64,000 bases of DNA from Hoeflea sp038900095 (lineage in GTDB: Bacteria > Pseudomonadota > Alphaproteobacteria > Rhizobiales > Rhizobiaceae), in assembly GCF_038900095.1 (NCBI RefSeq), contig NZ_JBBMQQ010000002.1, forward strand, positions 496,001 to 560,000. The letters are read 5' to 3'. Shown one piece after another: positions 42,805-52,402 of the stretch. Within the stretch, counting starts at the first letter, position 1, and the number at the start of each line of letters is the position of its first letter. The translations under genes were made by a program, and so were the position numbers. Below the pieces are notes generated by a model that saw only the letters and a list, made by a program, of their open reading frames with translations, searched no databases and had not been told where the DNA came from.

Positions 42805-43797
42805 TCAGCAGTAGCCTTCGACGCCGTTGGACTGTTCGCGTGAGTAGCGGTCGCCGTGGGCGAAGCCCGGGGGGAGTATCCGGGCGATTTCGGCCAGCTC
42901 GATGTCGCCGATTTTCAGTTCAGTGCCTTTCGCGCATTCCTGCAGGTGGCTGGCCGAACGTGTGCCCGGGATCGGAATTACATGATTTCCGCGGCTGAGA
43001 AGCCAGGCGATTGCAAGGGCGACCGGCGTTGTGCCGAGGTCGCTGGCATAGGCCTTGAACGGTGCGACCGCGTTGATGTTGCGGGTCAGGTTTGGTTCGA
43101 GGAACCTTGGATTGGCCTTGCGGAAATCGGCCTCGCCGAAGGTCGACCGATCAGGCGCCTGGCTTGCGAAAATGCCGCGGCCGAGCGGGCAGAAGGCGAC
43201 GAGAGCAACGCCAAGTTCCCTGCAAGCCTGAATCATTCCCATCTCCGGCTGTCTGGTCCAGAGCGAATATTCACTTTGCACGGCCGCTACCGGGGCAACC
43301 GCATGGGCCAGCCTGAGCGAACTCGGGGCGATTTCGGAAAAGCCGAAACCGCCGATCTTGCCTTCCTGCCTGAAACGCTCAAGCGTCCCGACAACTTCCT
43401 CGATCGGGCGGTCAGCCTCGCGGCGGTGGACATAGAAGAGATCGACATGGTCGACGCCAAGCTTGCCGAGCGAAGCTTCAAGCTCGCTTCTGAGATGGTC
43501 TGCCGAATTGTCGAAGTGCCGGGCGCCGGTGGCTGGATCGCGGCGAATGCCGGCTTTTGTCGCAACCCGGAAATGGCCGGGGTGCTTTCTGAGGTAATTG
43601 CCGATCACCGTCTCGGATACGCCCATGCCATAGACGTTGGCGGTGTCGATCAGGTTGATCCCGAGATCCCGGGCCGCGGCCAGGGTCTCGTGGCTTTCCT
43701 GCTCGGTTGTGGGGCCGTAGGGTCCGGCGAAATTCCAGCATCCAAGCCCTATCGCGGAAACGCTCGGGCCGGACTGTCCAAGTTGACGGTGTTCCAT
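42805..43797 (-). CDS. Aldo/keto reductase
   Basis: This 330-residue AKR has the tetrad Asp and Tyr in INLIDTANVYG, Lys in VATKAG and His in LFYVHRREAD, and a late GTRSASHLQEC nucleotide-binding motif. It reduces an aldehyde or ketone with NADPH. It is the last of three minus-strand genes behind the enolase-superfamily gene, 98 nt downstream of the aldehyde dehydrogenase; that gap leaves room for its own promoter. Confidence 0.9.
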   Translation of the reverse strand: MEHRQLGQSGPSVSAIGLGCWNFAGPYGPTTEQESHETLAAARDLGINLIDTANVYGMGVSETVIGNYLRKHPGHFRVATKAGIRRDPATGARHFDNSADHLRSELEASLGKLGVDHVDLFYVHRREADRPIEEVVGTLERFRQEGKIGGFGFSEIAPSSLRLAHAVAPVAAVQSEYSLWTRQPEMGMIQACRELGVALVAFCPLGRGIFASQAPDRSTFGEADFRKANPRFLEPNLTRNINAVAPFKAYASDLGTTPVALAIAWLLSRGNHVIPIPGTRSASHLQECAKGTELKIGDIELAEIARILPPGFAHGDRYSREQSNGVEGYC

Positions 43798-43895
43798 CCC
43801 GCTCCTTTACAACCAAGACAGCGTGTCGGACAATTCGCCTCGGTATTTTTCCGCTCAGGCCAGCTCAGCGTCCCCTCTACGGGGCGCAGCGCGGG

Positions 43896-45389
43896 TCAGC
43901 CAATGCGGGCGGCGATGCTCTTGACCTTGCAATAGCTCTTCAGACCCTCGAGGCCCTTCTCGCGGCCGAACCCCGATTGCTTGTTGCCGCCGAAGGGGAC
44001 TTCGACGCCACCGGCAAAATACTCGTTGATGTAGACCTGCCCGGCATCGACATCGCGGGCGAGCTGGTGGGCCCTGGAGAAGTTGCCGGTGAAGACGCCG
44101 GCGACCAGTCCGAAGCGGGTGCAGTTGGCCAGATGCAGCGCATGTTCGGCATCGTCGGCTTTCTGGACCGTGAGAACCGGGCCGAATATCTCTTCCTGCA
44201 CCAGTTCGTCGTCTGCCTGCCGGTCGGCAACGATCGTCGGTTCGACGAAGTAGCCTTTCCCGGTTTCGGGATCGGTCGATGCGTGCCCGCCACAGACAAA
44301 TTCCGCGCCGCGTTCGCGCGCCCGGTCGAGAAACCCGAGGACCTTGTCGCGCTGCAACGCCGAGTTCACCGGTCCCATGCCGGGTGAGCGAAGGCCGTGC
44401 CCCAGGGAGATGGATGATGCCTTCTTGCCGAGCGCCTCGACAAAGCGGTCATGAATGCCCGCCTCGATCACCAGCCGGGATCCGGCGGAACAGATCTGTC
44501 CGGCGTGCTCAAAAATTGCGCCGGCTACGTTGGCGATGGCGCTGTCGAAGTCGCAGTCATTGAGCACGACAACCGGCGACTTGCCTCCCAGCTCCATCAC
44601 CGACCGGGTGACGTTTTCGGCACAGGCGTGCATGACACTTGTGCCGGTGGCGACCGAACCGGTGAATGTGACGTGATCGATGCCGGTGTGGGCAACCAGC
44701 GGAGCGCCAACTTCGATGCCGGTGCCGGTGACGACATTGCAGACGCCGGCCGGCAATCCGGCCTCGACCAGCAATTCGGCCAGAAGAAGCCCGGTGAACG
44801 GCGTCTGCTCGGCAGGCTTGGCGACAACGGTGCAACCGGCGGCGAGTGCAGGGGCCATGCCGCGGGCTGCGGTCGAGATCGGGAAATTCCACGGAATGAT
44901 ATGGGCGGTCACACCCACCGGTTCGAACTGGCTGTAGCCGACATATTCGGATGGCAGCGGGAAGACATGCCCCTCGAGCTTGTCGCAGGCACCGGCATAG
45001 TATTCGAACGTTCTGGCCGCGCCGGAAACATCGCCGCGGGCCTCGGCAATCGGCTTGCCGCTGTCGAGGCATTCGGCAATGGCGAGCCGCTCTGTGTTGC
45101 GCCGGATCAGGTCGGCTGTCCTCGCGAGGATGCGGCCGCGTTCGGCCGGCGGGGTTCTGAGCCAGACGGTGTTGAAGGCCTGGCGTGAACTTGCGACAGC
45201 GTCGGCGACATCATCGGCGTCGCCGCGGGCGAAATCGGCAAAGGCTTCGCCGCGTCCGGGATCCTCGCTTTGCATAGAGCGCCCGGCGCGCGGGGCACGA
45301 AAACCGCCATCGATGAAATGGCCGTCGGGCAAACGCAGGCCGCTGGCGTCTTCAATGTATTTGAGCAGGCTGTCGGGTTGTGTGAGCAT
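43896..45389 (-). CDS. NAD(P)-dependent aldehyde dehydrogenase
   Basis: This 497-residue ALDH has catalytic Cys300 in HAGQICSAG and general base Glu266 in MELGGKSP, the cofactor stretch TFTGSVATGT, and FGGNKQSGFGREKG near the end. It resembles ALDHs for gamma-aminobutyraldehyde or sugar/betaine-type aldehydes; the exact substrate is not visible. It starts 3 nt after the enolase-superfamily gene and may oxidise an aldehyde from the nearby amine or acid-sugar pathway. Confidence 0.93.
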   Translation of the reverse strand: MLTQPDSLLKYIEDASGLRLPDGHFIDGGFRAPRAGRSMQSEDPGRGEAFADFARGDADDVADAVASSRQAFNTVWLRTPPAERGRILARTADLIRRNTERLAIAECLDSGKPIAEARGDVSGAARTFEYYAGACDKLEGHVFPLPSEYVGYSQFEPVGVTAHIIPWNFPISTAARGMAPALAAGCTVVAKPAEQTPFTGLLLAELLVEAGLPAGVCNVVTGTGIEVGAPLVAHTGIDHVTFTGSVATGTSVMHACAENVTRSVMELGGKSPVVVLNDCDFDSAIANVAGAIFEHAGQICSAGSRLVIEAGIHDRFVEALGKKASSISLGHGLRSPGMGPVNSALQRDKVLGFLDRARERGAEFVCGGHASTDPETGKGYFVEPTIVADRQADDELVQEEIFGPVLTVQKADDAEHALHLANCTRFGLVAGVFTGNFSRAHQLARDVDAGQVYINEYFAGGVEVPFGGNKQSGFGREKGLEGLKSYCKVKSIAARIG

Positions 45390-45392
45390 TTG

Positions 45393-46523
45393 TCAGGCTC
45401 CCAGCGAACTGATCTGGTGTGTGGATTGCGCGAGCCAGGCTGGGCTGACCTCGACGCCCCAGCCCGGCGCGTTGGTCACGGTCGCCTTGCCGTCGACGAT
45501 GGCATAGGGCGATTCGACAAACAGGCCGTCCTGCCAGGGATAGTAATCGTCACCCTCGATTGAGAACTCGAGATACTTGCCGGCATTGGGGATGGCGCGC
45601 AGCATATGCATGGTGAACAGCGTCACCATCGACCAGTTGGCGCAGTGTGGCGTGCAGGGCAGGCCGGCCTTGTGCGCCATGTCGGCCACCCGCAGGGTGC
45701 GGGTCAGGCCGCCGAGATAGCAGATGTCGGGCTGAACAATGTCCACCGCCTTCATGTCGATCATCCAGCGCCAGTTGGGCAGTTCGCAGTCCTGTTCGCC
45801 GCCGGTGACATCGATGGGCATCGCCGACAATGCTTCGGTCACCTGCCTGGTCTGCTCGTATTCCCAGTAGGGGCAGGGTTCCTCTAAATGGCTGATGCCG
45901 TTGTCCAGCAGAAGCTTGCCGATCTCGATGGCCTGGTCCGGTGAGTAGCAGGAGTTGGCGTCAACCAGAAGTGCTACGCTGTCATCCATAGCCTTGCGCA
46001 TGGTGGGGACGATTTCCTCGGTGCGGCCGGGCCACTCATCCTTGCCGCGGCCGCATTCCGCGCCGATGCGGAACTTGAAGGCATCGAAACCGAATTGGTC
46101 CCGCAGGCGGCTCAGCCGTGCGGCCTCCTCCTTCGGGGTGATGTCGCGCTTCATCGACGAGCCATAGGCGCGGATTGTTCCGGGCGTGCCGCCAATCAGC
46201 TCGCAGACCGGTTTGCCTTCGAGCCGGCCACGCAGATCCCACAGTGCTGTATCAAGACCCCCAATGGCCCGCTTCAGGTAGGAGCCGGGGAACTTGTGCT
46301 CTTTCTCGGGAATCAGGTCGACCAGGTAATCTATGTCGAGCGCGGACTGGCCAAGCGCGTAGGGGGCGACCTGCCGGTGCACGATCTGTGCCGTGATGTC
46401 GGCATAGTAGGGCGCCACCTGGCCCCAGCCGATATCGCCTGTATCCGTCGTCACCTTGACGAAGCAGACAAACTCGTTGGTGAAGGTTTCAATGTCGGTG
46501 ATTTTCATATCTTGCAATTCCAT
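45393..46523 (-). CDS. Mandelate racemase / muconate-lactonising family enzyme (enolase superfamily)
   Basis: This 376-residue metal enzyme has an enolase-superfamily barrel: KFR at residues 150-152 (base motif K-x-R), metal ligands in LLVDANSCY (D188), LEEP (E214) and GGEQDCEL (E243), D266 and the H293 of PHCANW. The K-x-R motif is often found in acid-sugar dehydratases and racemases. Substrate is not clear. Start 46523 is preferred to 46508 because it keeps five more conserved-looking residues, but both are possible. It is divergent from a MocR regulator. Confidence 0.87.
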   Translation of the reverse strand: MELQDMKITDIETFTNEFVCFVKVTTDTGDIGWGQVAPYYADITAQIVHRQVAPYALGQSALDIDYLVDLIPEKEHKFPGSYLKRAIGGLDTALWDLRGRLEGKPVCELIGGTPGTIRAYGSSMKRDITPKEEAARLSRLRDQFGFDAFKFRIGAECGRGKDEWPGRTEEIVPTMRKAMDDSVALLVDANSCYSPDQAIEIGKLLLDNGISHLEEPCPYWEYEQTRQVTEALSAMPIDVTGGEQDCELPNWRWMIDMKAVDIVQPDICYLGGLTRTLRVADMAHKAGLPCTPHCANWSMVTLFTMHMLRAIPNAGKYLEFSIEGDDYYPWQDGLFVESPYAIVDGKATVTNAPGWGVEVSPAWLAQSTHQISSLGA

Positions 46524-46552
46524 GCCGCCGTTTTGATAAACCGTAGCGGGTC

Positions 46553-46578
46553 GATTGGACTTACGATAAGGTCCAATC
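46553..46578. promoter_or_regulatory. Inverted-repeat operator GATTGGAC-N10-GTCCAATC
   Basis: A perfect inverted repeat with 8-bp arms (46553-46560 and 46571-46578), 30 nt upstream of the enolase-superfamily gene start and 43 nt upstream of the MocR regulator. A further half-site GACCAAT lies at 46593-46599. It is the likely operator of that regulator. Confidence 0.65.
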
Positions 46579-46621
46579 TCGCAAAGCTTCCAGACCAATT
46601 TAATCTGCAACGAGAGGCGCC

Positions 46622-48094
46622 ATGAAAACCAAGGCAGGAGCAATCCTCTCCGCGATCAGGATCGACAGAAGCCTGGACCGGAAAATCAGTGTGCAACTCT
46701 ACATGGGACTGCGCGACATCATCCTGTCGGGTGGACTGAAAGGCGGCGAGCGGTTGCCGGCGACACGAACCCTGGCTTCCGAACTGGGTGTGTCGCGGAC
46801 GACTGCGCTTGATGCGGTCAGCCGCCTGATCTCTGAAGGCATGCTGGAATCGCACATCGGGGCGGGCACATTCGTCAGTCACACGATGACCGGGCGGACG
46901 CCGGTGAAACCGAAAGCGGCGGCAATCGACGCGGAGCGGCTGCCGCGACTGTCGCCCCTGACCGTCCGCGCCCGGGCGAAGTTTGCCGAGCGCCGGCGGT
47001 TGCCGCACAAGTCCCAGGCCTTCGTCACCGCGCTGCCGGCCCTGCATGCATTTCCGATGGCGCAATGGGCGCGGCTTTCGGCCCGGCACCTGAGATCCGA
47101 CCGGGATGCGGTGATGGGCTATGGCAATCCCTATGGTTTGCCCCGCCTGCGGGCCGCTATCGCCACGCATCTCAATGCCACCCGGGGGATCCAGTGCGAT
47201 CCGGAGCAGGTCTTCATCGTCGGCGGGGCGCAGCAGGCGTTTTCGCTGATTGGCGGCATGCTGCTCGACCGGGGCGAGAAGGTGTGGTTTGAAAATCCCG
47301 GCGCGATCGGCGCGCGCAATGCCTTTATTTCATGTGGAGCGGAACTGGTTGCCGTACCGGTCGATGAGGAGGGGATCGTGGTCGAGGAGGGGCTTGCGAA
47401 AGCACCGGATTTCAGGCTGGCCTTTGTCACCCCCTCGCACCAGCAGCCGTTGAGCAAGGTGCTCAGTCTTTCGCGGCGGCTGGCCTTGCTGGATGCGGCG
47501 GACCAGGCGGATGCCTTCATTGTCGAGGATGACTATGACGGCGACTTCTATTTCGGCGACCAGCCGCTGCCGACGCTCAAGAGCATCGATACCAATGGCC
47601 GGGTGATCTATGTCGGCACGTTCTCGAAAACCCTGTTTCCCTCGCTTCGCCTCGGCTTCCTGGTGGCGCCGGCCAGCATGGTGGAGGCGATGTCGACAAT
47701 TTTTTCCGCCGCGCTGAGCGGGGTTCCGACCTGGCCGCAGGCCATCGTTGCCGATTTCATCGATGAAGGGCATTTCGCCACGCATATCAGAACCATGCGC
47801 CAGCATTACAAGCAGCGCCATGAGATTCTTCACGCGCATGCCAGGCAGATCGAGCCGCACTTGCACATCCAGCGTGCATCGGCGGGCTTCCATACGGTGG
47901 GATTTTTCAAGGACCCGGCGAGGGAGGAGGCGGAGTTCGTCAGCGCCGCAACAAGGGCGGGTCTTACCCTGTCGGGTATCGGCCGCTACTGCCTTGATCC
48001 GATCGACCGCAAGGGAGTCGTCATCGGTTACGGGGCGGCGAGCGAAAGCGAGATCAAGCAGGGGCTGGACGTGATGGCGCAATTGTTTGCCTAA
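46622..48094 (+). CDS. MocR/GabR-type regulator (GntR HTH plus aminotransferase domain)
   Basis: This 490-residue regulator has an N-terminal GntR winged helix (about residues 20-85; LPATRTLASELGVSRTTALDAVSRLISEGML) and a C-terminal fold-type I aminotransferase domain, with the PLP-binding Lys336 in GTFSKTLFP. MocR proteins such as GabR, PdxR and TauR sense an amine- or PLP-linked ligand. Divergent placement suggests it controls the enolase-superfamily/ALDH genes, and perhaps the transporter downstream. Follows an AGAGGCGCC-like ribosome binding site. Confidence 0.9.
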   Translation: MKTKAGAILSAIRIDRSLDRKISVQLYMGLRDIILSGGLKGGERLPATRTLASELGVSRTTALDAVSRLISEGMLESHIGAGTFVSHTMTGRTPVKPKAAAIDAERLPRLSPLTVRARAKFAERRRLPHKSQAFVTALPALHAFPMAQWARLSARHLRSDRDAVMGYGNPYGLPRLRAAIATHLNATRGIQCDPEQVFIVGGAQQAFSLIGGMLLDRGEKVWFENPGAIGARNAFISCGAELVAVPVDEEGIVVEEGLAKAPDFRLAFVTPSHQQPLSKVLSLSRRLALLDAADQADAFIVEDDYDGDFYFGDQPLPTLKSIDTNGRVIYVGTFSKTLFPSLRLGFLVAPASMVEAMSTIFSAALSGVPTWPQAIVADFIDEGHFATHIRTMRQHYKQRHEILHAHARQIEPHLHIQRASAGFHTVGFFKDPAREEAEFVSAATRAGLTLSGIGRYCLDPIDRKGVVIGYGAASESEIKQGLDVMAQLFA

Positions 48095-48204
48095 AGCCAT
48101 TTTCCCGTGAAGACTGGCAGGAATCCACGCCTCACTCCCTTGCCATGGTTGCCGTGGTTTGGTTCAGGTGCAATGGTCTGGAACCGGGTGGCGGAGTGTC
48201 ACAA

Positions 48205-48250
48205 ATTGGTATGGAAAAATATCTATAATGGATATGCGGTGCAGTCCAAT
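48205..48250 (+). promoter_or_regulatory. Promoter of the Pot-type ABC operon with possible MocR half-sites
   Basis: A perfect TATAAT at 48224-48229 lies about 100 nt upstream of the binding-protein gene. ATTGG (48205-48209) sits in the -35 region, and CCAAT of GTCCAAT (48244-48250) lies past the -10. These match the arms of the upstream operator, suggesting activation or repression by the same regulator. Confidence 0.5.
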
Positions 48251-48330
48251 GAGGGACTACGCTTCTTGTCATCCGCGCGAGTTATAAGCAATAATGCGCT
48301 GATATTCAGAGGGTTCAAAGGGAGTTCAAC

Positions 48331-49407
48331 ATGATCATGAAACTAGCAATAGCCGGGCTTTTGGCCACCACCGTCATGGCAGCAGCGCCGGCGCAGGCCG
48401 AGACCTTGCGCCTTTTGACATGGGGCTCCTATGCTCCTGACGAGCTGGTGAAGAAGTTCGAGGAAAAATATCCCGACATTACTGTGGAGGTGACGTTCTC
48501 GAACAACGAAGAAATGATTGCCAAGCTGCGTGCCACCGGCGGTGCAGGTTTCGATCTGGCCCAGCCGAGCCACGACCGCATTTATGCGGTGCAGCAGGAA
48601 TACAACATCTACAAGCCACTTGATCTGTCCAAGATCAACACTGAGGCGATGCAGGCCAAGCTGCTTGATGGCGTCAAGGCCAACACCACGATCGACGGTG
48701 AAGTCTATGCGGTTCCGCACCAGTGGGGCACTTCCGGCCTGATGGCCAACAAGGCGCTGGCGCCGGACGTCAAGGCCTGGGGCGATCTCTGCGATCCGCA
48801 GTACAAGGGCAAGACCTCGATGCGCCTGAAGCGCACCATCCTGCTCGGCATGGCGTTCGACATGGGTGAAGATCCGTTTGCTGCCTACGCCGATCTCGAC
48901 AAGTACCAGACCATTCTGGACAAGGTCGCCGACAAGCTGATTTCGTGCAAGGACAACCTCAAGGCTTACTGGAAGGGCGGCGACGACCTTTCGGCAATGA
49001 TGATGTCGGGCGAGATCGTTGCGTCGGAAACCTGGGACTCGACCGCCTACAAGCTCTATGGCGAGAACAAGGACATCGTGTTCGTGCCGCCGAAGACCGG
49101 CGCGCTGGCCTGGATCGACACTTTCGCGATCCCGCGCAAGGGTCAGGCCGATGATGCCGCTTACAAGTGGATCAACTTCGTGCTCGAGCCGGAAAACGTG
49201 AAGATCATGTCGGCAAGCACCGGCGCGATCGCTGCTGTCGAAGGCGGCAAGGATCTTCTGCCGGACGACAAGAAGGCTGCCGTCAACGCCGCCTTTACCG
49301 ATGCGGACATCGACAACCTGAAGTTCTTCGCCAATATCCCTGCCGGTGTCGAAGATATGGAAGGCAAGACGCTTGAGAAGATCAAGGCTGCCACCGGCTC
49401 GGAATAA
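48331..49407 (+). CDS. Pot-type (polyamine-like) periplasmic binding protein
   Basis: This 358-residue protein has a signal peptide ending near AQAE (about residue 24) and the PotD/PotF-like core WGSYAPDELVKKFEEKYPDITVEVTFSNNEEMIAKLRATGGAGFDL in pieces, plus PHQWGTSGLM. The family binds putrescine, spermidine or similar amines. AAAGGGAG lies 6 nt before the ATG. A hairpin separates it from the ATPase gene, as is common for high binding-protein levels. Confidence 0.9.
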   Translation: MIMKLAIAGLLATTVMAAAPAQAETLRLLTWGSYAPDELVKKFEEKYPDITVEVTFSNNEEMIAKLRATGGAGFDLAQPSHDRIYAVQQEYNIYKPLDLSKINTEAMQAKLLDGVKANTTIDGEVYAVPHQWGTSGLMANKALAPDVKAWGDLCDPQYKGKTSMRLKRTILLGMAFDMGEDPFAAYADLDKYQTILDKVADKLISCKDNLKAYWKGGDDLSAMMMSGEIVASETWDSTAYKLYGENKDIVFVPPKTGALAWIDTFAIPRKGQADDAAYKWINFVLEPENVKIMSASTGAIAAVEGGKDLLPDDKKAAVNAAFTDADIDNLKFFANIPAGVEDMEGKTLEKIKAATGSE

Positions 49408-49442
49408 GTCCGGCACCACGATTTTGCTTTCGTGAAGAATAT

Positions 49443-49470
49443 GCGGTTGCCCGGTTTTTCGGGCAGCCGC
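49443..49470 (+). other. Intercistronic hairpin between binding protein and ATPase
   Basis: GCGGTTGCCCG (49443-49453) pairs with CGGGCAGCCGC (49460-49470), with one wobble pair and a 6-nt loop. No T tract follows. It probably stabilises the upstream part of the mRNA or partially terminates, giving more binding protein than ATPase. Confidence 0.6.
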
Positions 49471-49517
49471 ATCAAGAAACCATCAATAATTCCTGACGTC
49501 ACCGCACTGGGCACTCG

Positions 49518-50651
49518 ATGCAATCAATGACCGAAAACGATTTGGCTACCACCGAGAACGATCTGGAATGTGTCCAGGTCAAGAAGCACTTTGGCTCCGT
49601 GCGGGCCGTTGATGACGTCTCCTTCGAGATCCCCAAGGGCTCGTTTTTTTCCATTCTTGGTCCGTCGGGATGTGGCAAGACCACGCTGATGCGGATGATC
49701 GCGGGTTTCGAATCCCCGACTTCCGGTGATATCCGGATCAAGGGCAATTCGGTGATCGGCACGCCGCCGAACCGGCGCAATGTGAAGATGGTGTTCCAGC
49801 ATCTGGCGCTGTTCCCGATGATGAATGTCTACGAGAACATCGCCTATGGACTGCGCTGCGCCGGAGCCTCGAAAGAGGTGATCCGCACCAAGGTGCACGA
49901 CGTTCTCGAACGAATTTCGCTGCCTGACGTTGCCAATCGCGAGATCACCCAGCTTTCCGGCGGCCAGAAGCAGCGCATCGCCATTGCCCGCTGCATGGTT
50001 CTGGACCCGGATGTGCTGCTGCTCGATGAACCGCTCGGCGCGCTGGACCTGAAGCTGCGCGAAGCCATGAAGATTGAGCTGAAGCTGTTGCAGCACCAGT
50101 TCGACACGACCTTTGTCTACATCACCCATGACCAGTCGGAAGCGCTGGTGATGTCGGATAATGTCGCGATCATGAACGAGGGCAAGTTTGTCCAGATCGG
50201 TACGCCGCAGGAACTCTACCACAACCCTTCGGCGGCCTTTGTGGCCGGGTTCGTCGGTGACACCAACCGCTGGGCGGGCCGGGTGACGCGTGTCGAGGGC
50301 GGTACGGTCGAGGTGGAAACCGAGGCCGGCCTGGCCATGCGCGGATCCATTCGCGGTGCCGGTGCGCCCGGTGTCGGCGACAAGGTCAGTGCATTTGTCC
50401 GCCCCGAATTCATCACGGCTGAAAAGGCCGGTGGCCCCGCAAACGGGGCAGGCAACGGTCAGAACGTGATCGATGGCAAGGTGGACAGCATCCTGTTCAA
50501 TGGCGCCAACAGCCGGGTTCTGGTCAGGGACCGGGCCGGCGAGCTGATCGAGGCCGATGTCGTTCTGACGGGCGGACCGCAGGACCTGAAGCCAAAGGAT
50601 GACGTCACGCTTTCATGGTCGCCGGAACAGACCATGAGCTTCAAGGCTTGA
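49518..50651 (+). CDS. Pot-type ABC transporter ATP-binding protein
   Basis: This 377-residue ATPase has Walker A GPSGCGKTT, the signature LSGGQKQRIAIAR and Walker B VLLLDEPLGALD, followed by a C-terminal TOBE-like domain (about 290-377) typical of PotA-type subunits. It powers the permease pair encoded downstream. Two ATGs (49518 and 49527) are possible starts; the ribosome binding site is weak in both cases. Confidence 0.92.
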   Translation: MQSMTENDLATTENDLECVQVKKHFGSVRAVDDVSFEIPKGSFFSILGPSGCGKTTLMRMIAGFESPTSGDIRIKGNSVIGTPPNRRNVKMVFQHLALFPMMNVYENIAYGLRCAGASKEVIRTKVHDVLERISLPDVANREITQLSGGQKQRIAIARCMVLDPDVLLLDEPLGALDLKLREAMKIELKLLQHQFDTTFVYITHDQSEALVMSDNVAIMNEGKFVQIGTPQELYHNPSAAFVAGFVGDTNRWAGRVTRVEGGTVEVETEAGLAMRGSIRGAGAPGVGDKVSAFVRPEFITAEKAGGPANGAGNGQNVIDGKVDSILFNGANSRVLVRDRAGELIEADVVLTGGPQDLKPKDDVTLSWSPEQTMSFKA

Positions 50652-50661
50652 GGGCGGCACG

Positions 50662-51531
50662 ATGATGCAAAGAGATATCAAGCGTCTGTCGCTGATCTTG
50701 CTGTTTGCGCCGTTTGCGCTCTGGATCGTGCTGCTCATCATCCTGCCGCATCTGGGGATGTTCTACATCTCGCTGCGGGAGAAGGTCGGGCCGCGGGTGT
50801 ATGAGTTCGGGCTCGAGAACTACATCAATTTCTTCACCGAGCCGATCTACTGGAACACGCTGCTCCGGACCGGGTCGATGTCGCTGCTGGTCACCGCGCT
50901 GGCGCTGCTGCTTGGTTTCCCGATCGCCTATTACATCGCCAAGATCGCCGGCAACCGGACCCGCGGAGCGCTGTTCCTGATGTGCCTGATCCCGTTATGG
51001 GTGAGCGACCTGATCCGTGCCTTCGGCTGGATCCTGCTGCTCAGGGAGACCGGTATCATTTCGAGCAGCCTGCAGTGGGCAGGGCTCATCAACACGCCAA
51101 TCGAATTTCTCTACAACGATGCCACGGTGATCATGGGACTGGTCTACACGGTGATCCTGTTCATGATCGTGCCGCTGGTCTCGACGCTGGACGGCATGGA
51201 CGATTCGATGATCGAGGCGGGGTACAATCTCGGCGGCAACGGTCCGACCGTGCTCAGGCGGATCATCATTCCCTATGCAATGCCGGGCATCGTCTCCGGC
51301 TGCATCGTGGTGTTCATGCTCACAGCTGGCAGCTACCTGACGCCGATCCTGCTGGGCGGCAAGAACTCGAGCTGGTTTACCGAGCAGATCTATGACCAGT
51401 TCATCACCCGCTACAACTGGGAATCGGGTGCGGCGTTCGGCTTCCTGCTGCTGGCATTCACATCGCTGGTGGTTTGGGGCGGGTTGAAGCTCTCCGGTCA
51501 GACCCTCAACTCCACGGTGGCGCGAAGCTGA
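50662..51531 (+). CDS. Pot-type ABC transporter permease (PotB-like)
   Basis: This 289-residue inner-membrane protein has about six spans and the permease EAA-like loop EAGYNLGGNGPTVLRRIIIPYAMPGI. It starts 10 nt after the ATPase gene and overlaps the next permease by 1 nt. With its partner it forms the channel of the importer. Confidence 0.92.
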   Translation: MMQRDIKRLSLILLFAPFALWIVLLIILPHLGMFYISLREKVGPRVYEFGLENYINFFTEPIYWNTLLRTGSMSLLVTALALLLGFPIAYYIAKIAGNRTRGALFLMCLIPLWVSDLIRAFGWILLLRETGIISSSLQWAGLINTPIEFLYNDATVIMGLVYTVILFMIVPLVSTLDGMDDSMIEAGYNLGGNGPTVLRRIIIPYAMPGIVSGCIVVFMLTAGSYLTPILLGGKNSSWFTEQIYDQFITRYNWESGAAFGFLLLAFTSLVVWGGLKLSGQTLNSTVARS

Positions 51532-52388
51532 TGGCTATCAAACCCAACCCCGCTTTCCTGACCAGCTACCGGATCTACGTGGCCGCATTCTTCGTGTTCC
51601 TGGCCGCGCCGCTGGTGGCCGCCGGGATGTTCGCCTTCAATGACTCGGTCTTTCCGTCGCTGCCGTGGCAGGGATTCACGCTCGACTGGTTCTTCAACGA
51701 TTCCGAGCCGAAACTGGGCATGTTCCATGACCGGCGGTTGCTGCGCGGGCTCTATTATTCCTTCGTCATCGCCAGCTTCGTGTCGCTGCTTTCGGTTTTC
51801 GTCGGTACCTGCAATGCGTTCCTGTTCGTGCGCTGCAAGTTTCCGGCCAAGGACTTCTTCTACATCATGATGGTCTTGCCGCTGGTCATTCCCGGCGTCA
51901 TCCTCGGCATCTCCATCCTGTTGCTTGCCAGCAATATAGCCAATGGCGCGGAAGAAGCCTTGTCGCTGGATCTGGACTTCCTGCGTCCGGGTATCGTTCT
52001 CGTGGTTCTGGGACAGTTTTCCTTTATCACCACTATCACCTCGCTGGTGATCATTGCCCGGTTGAAGAAGTTCGATGAATCGATGGAGGAAGCTGCGTTC
52101 AATCTTGGCGCCAGCCGGGCGCGGGTGCTCAGGACGATCACGCTTCCCTTCCTGTTTCCTGCAATGGCAGCGGCTGGCATCGTTGCCTTCCTGGTCTCGT
52201 TCGAGAACTTCAACACCACATTGTTTCTCGTCGGTTCGGAAGCACCGCTGACGATCACCATGTATGACCGGATGGTCAAGGTTGGCTCGACGCCGGTGCT
52301 CAACGCGGTCTCGTTCTTCCTGATGGTCGGATCGGCGCTTCTGGCGCTGGTATCGATCCTGGTCCAACGCGACAAACCCCAAACCTGA
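51531..52388 (+). CDS. Pot-type ABC transporter permease (PotC-like)
   Basis: This 285-residue protein has about six spans and the EAA-like loop EEAAFNLGASRARVLRTITLPFLFPAM. The ATG at 51531 overlaps the preceding stop by 1 nt and is preferred to an earlier in-frame start inside the first permease. It completes the importer and is followed after 14 nt by an oxidoreductase gene. Confidence 0.92.
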   Translation: MAIKPNPAFLTSYRIYVAAFFVFLAAPLVAAGMFAFNDSVFPSLPWQGFTLDWFFNDSEPKLGMFHDRRLLRGLYYSFVIASFVSLLSVFVGTCNAFLFVRCKFPAKDFFYIMMVLPLVIPGVILGISILLLASNIANGAEEALSLDLDFLRPGIVLVVLGQFSFITTITSLVIIARLKKFDESMEEAAFNLGASRARVLRTITLPFLFPAMAAAGIVAFLVSFENFNTTLFLVGSEAPLTITMYDRMVKVGSTPVLNAVSFFLMVGSALLALVSILVQRDKPQT

Positions 52389-52402
52389 AACGGACGCACC
52401 CA

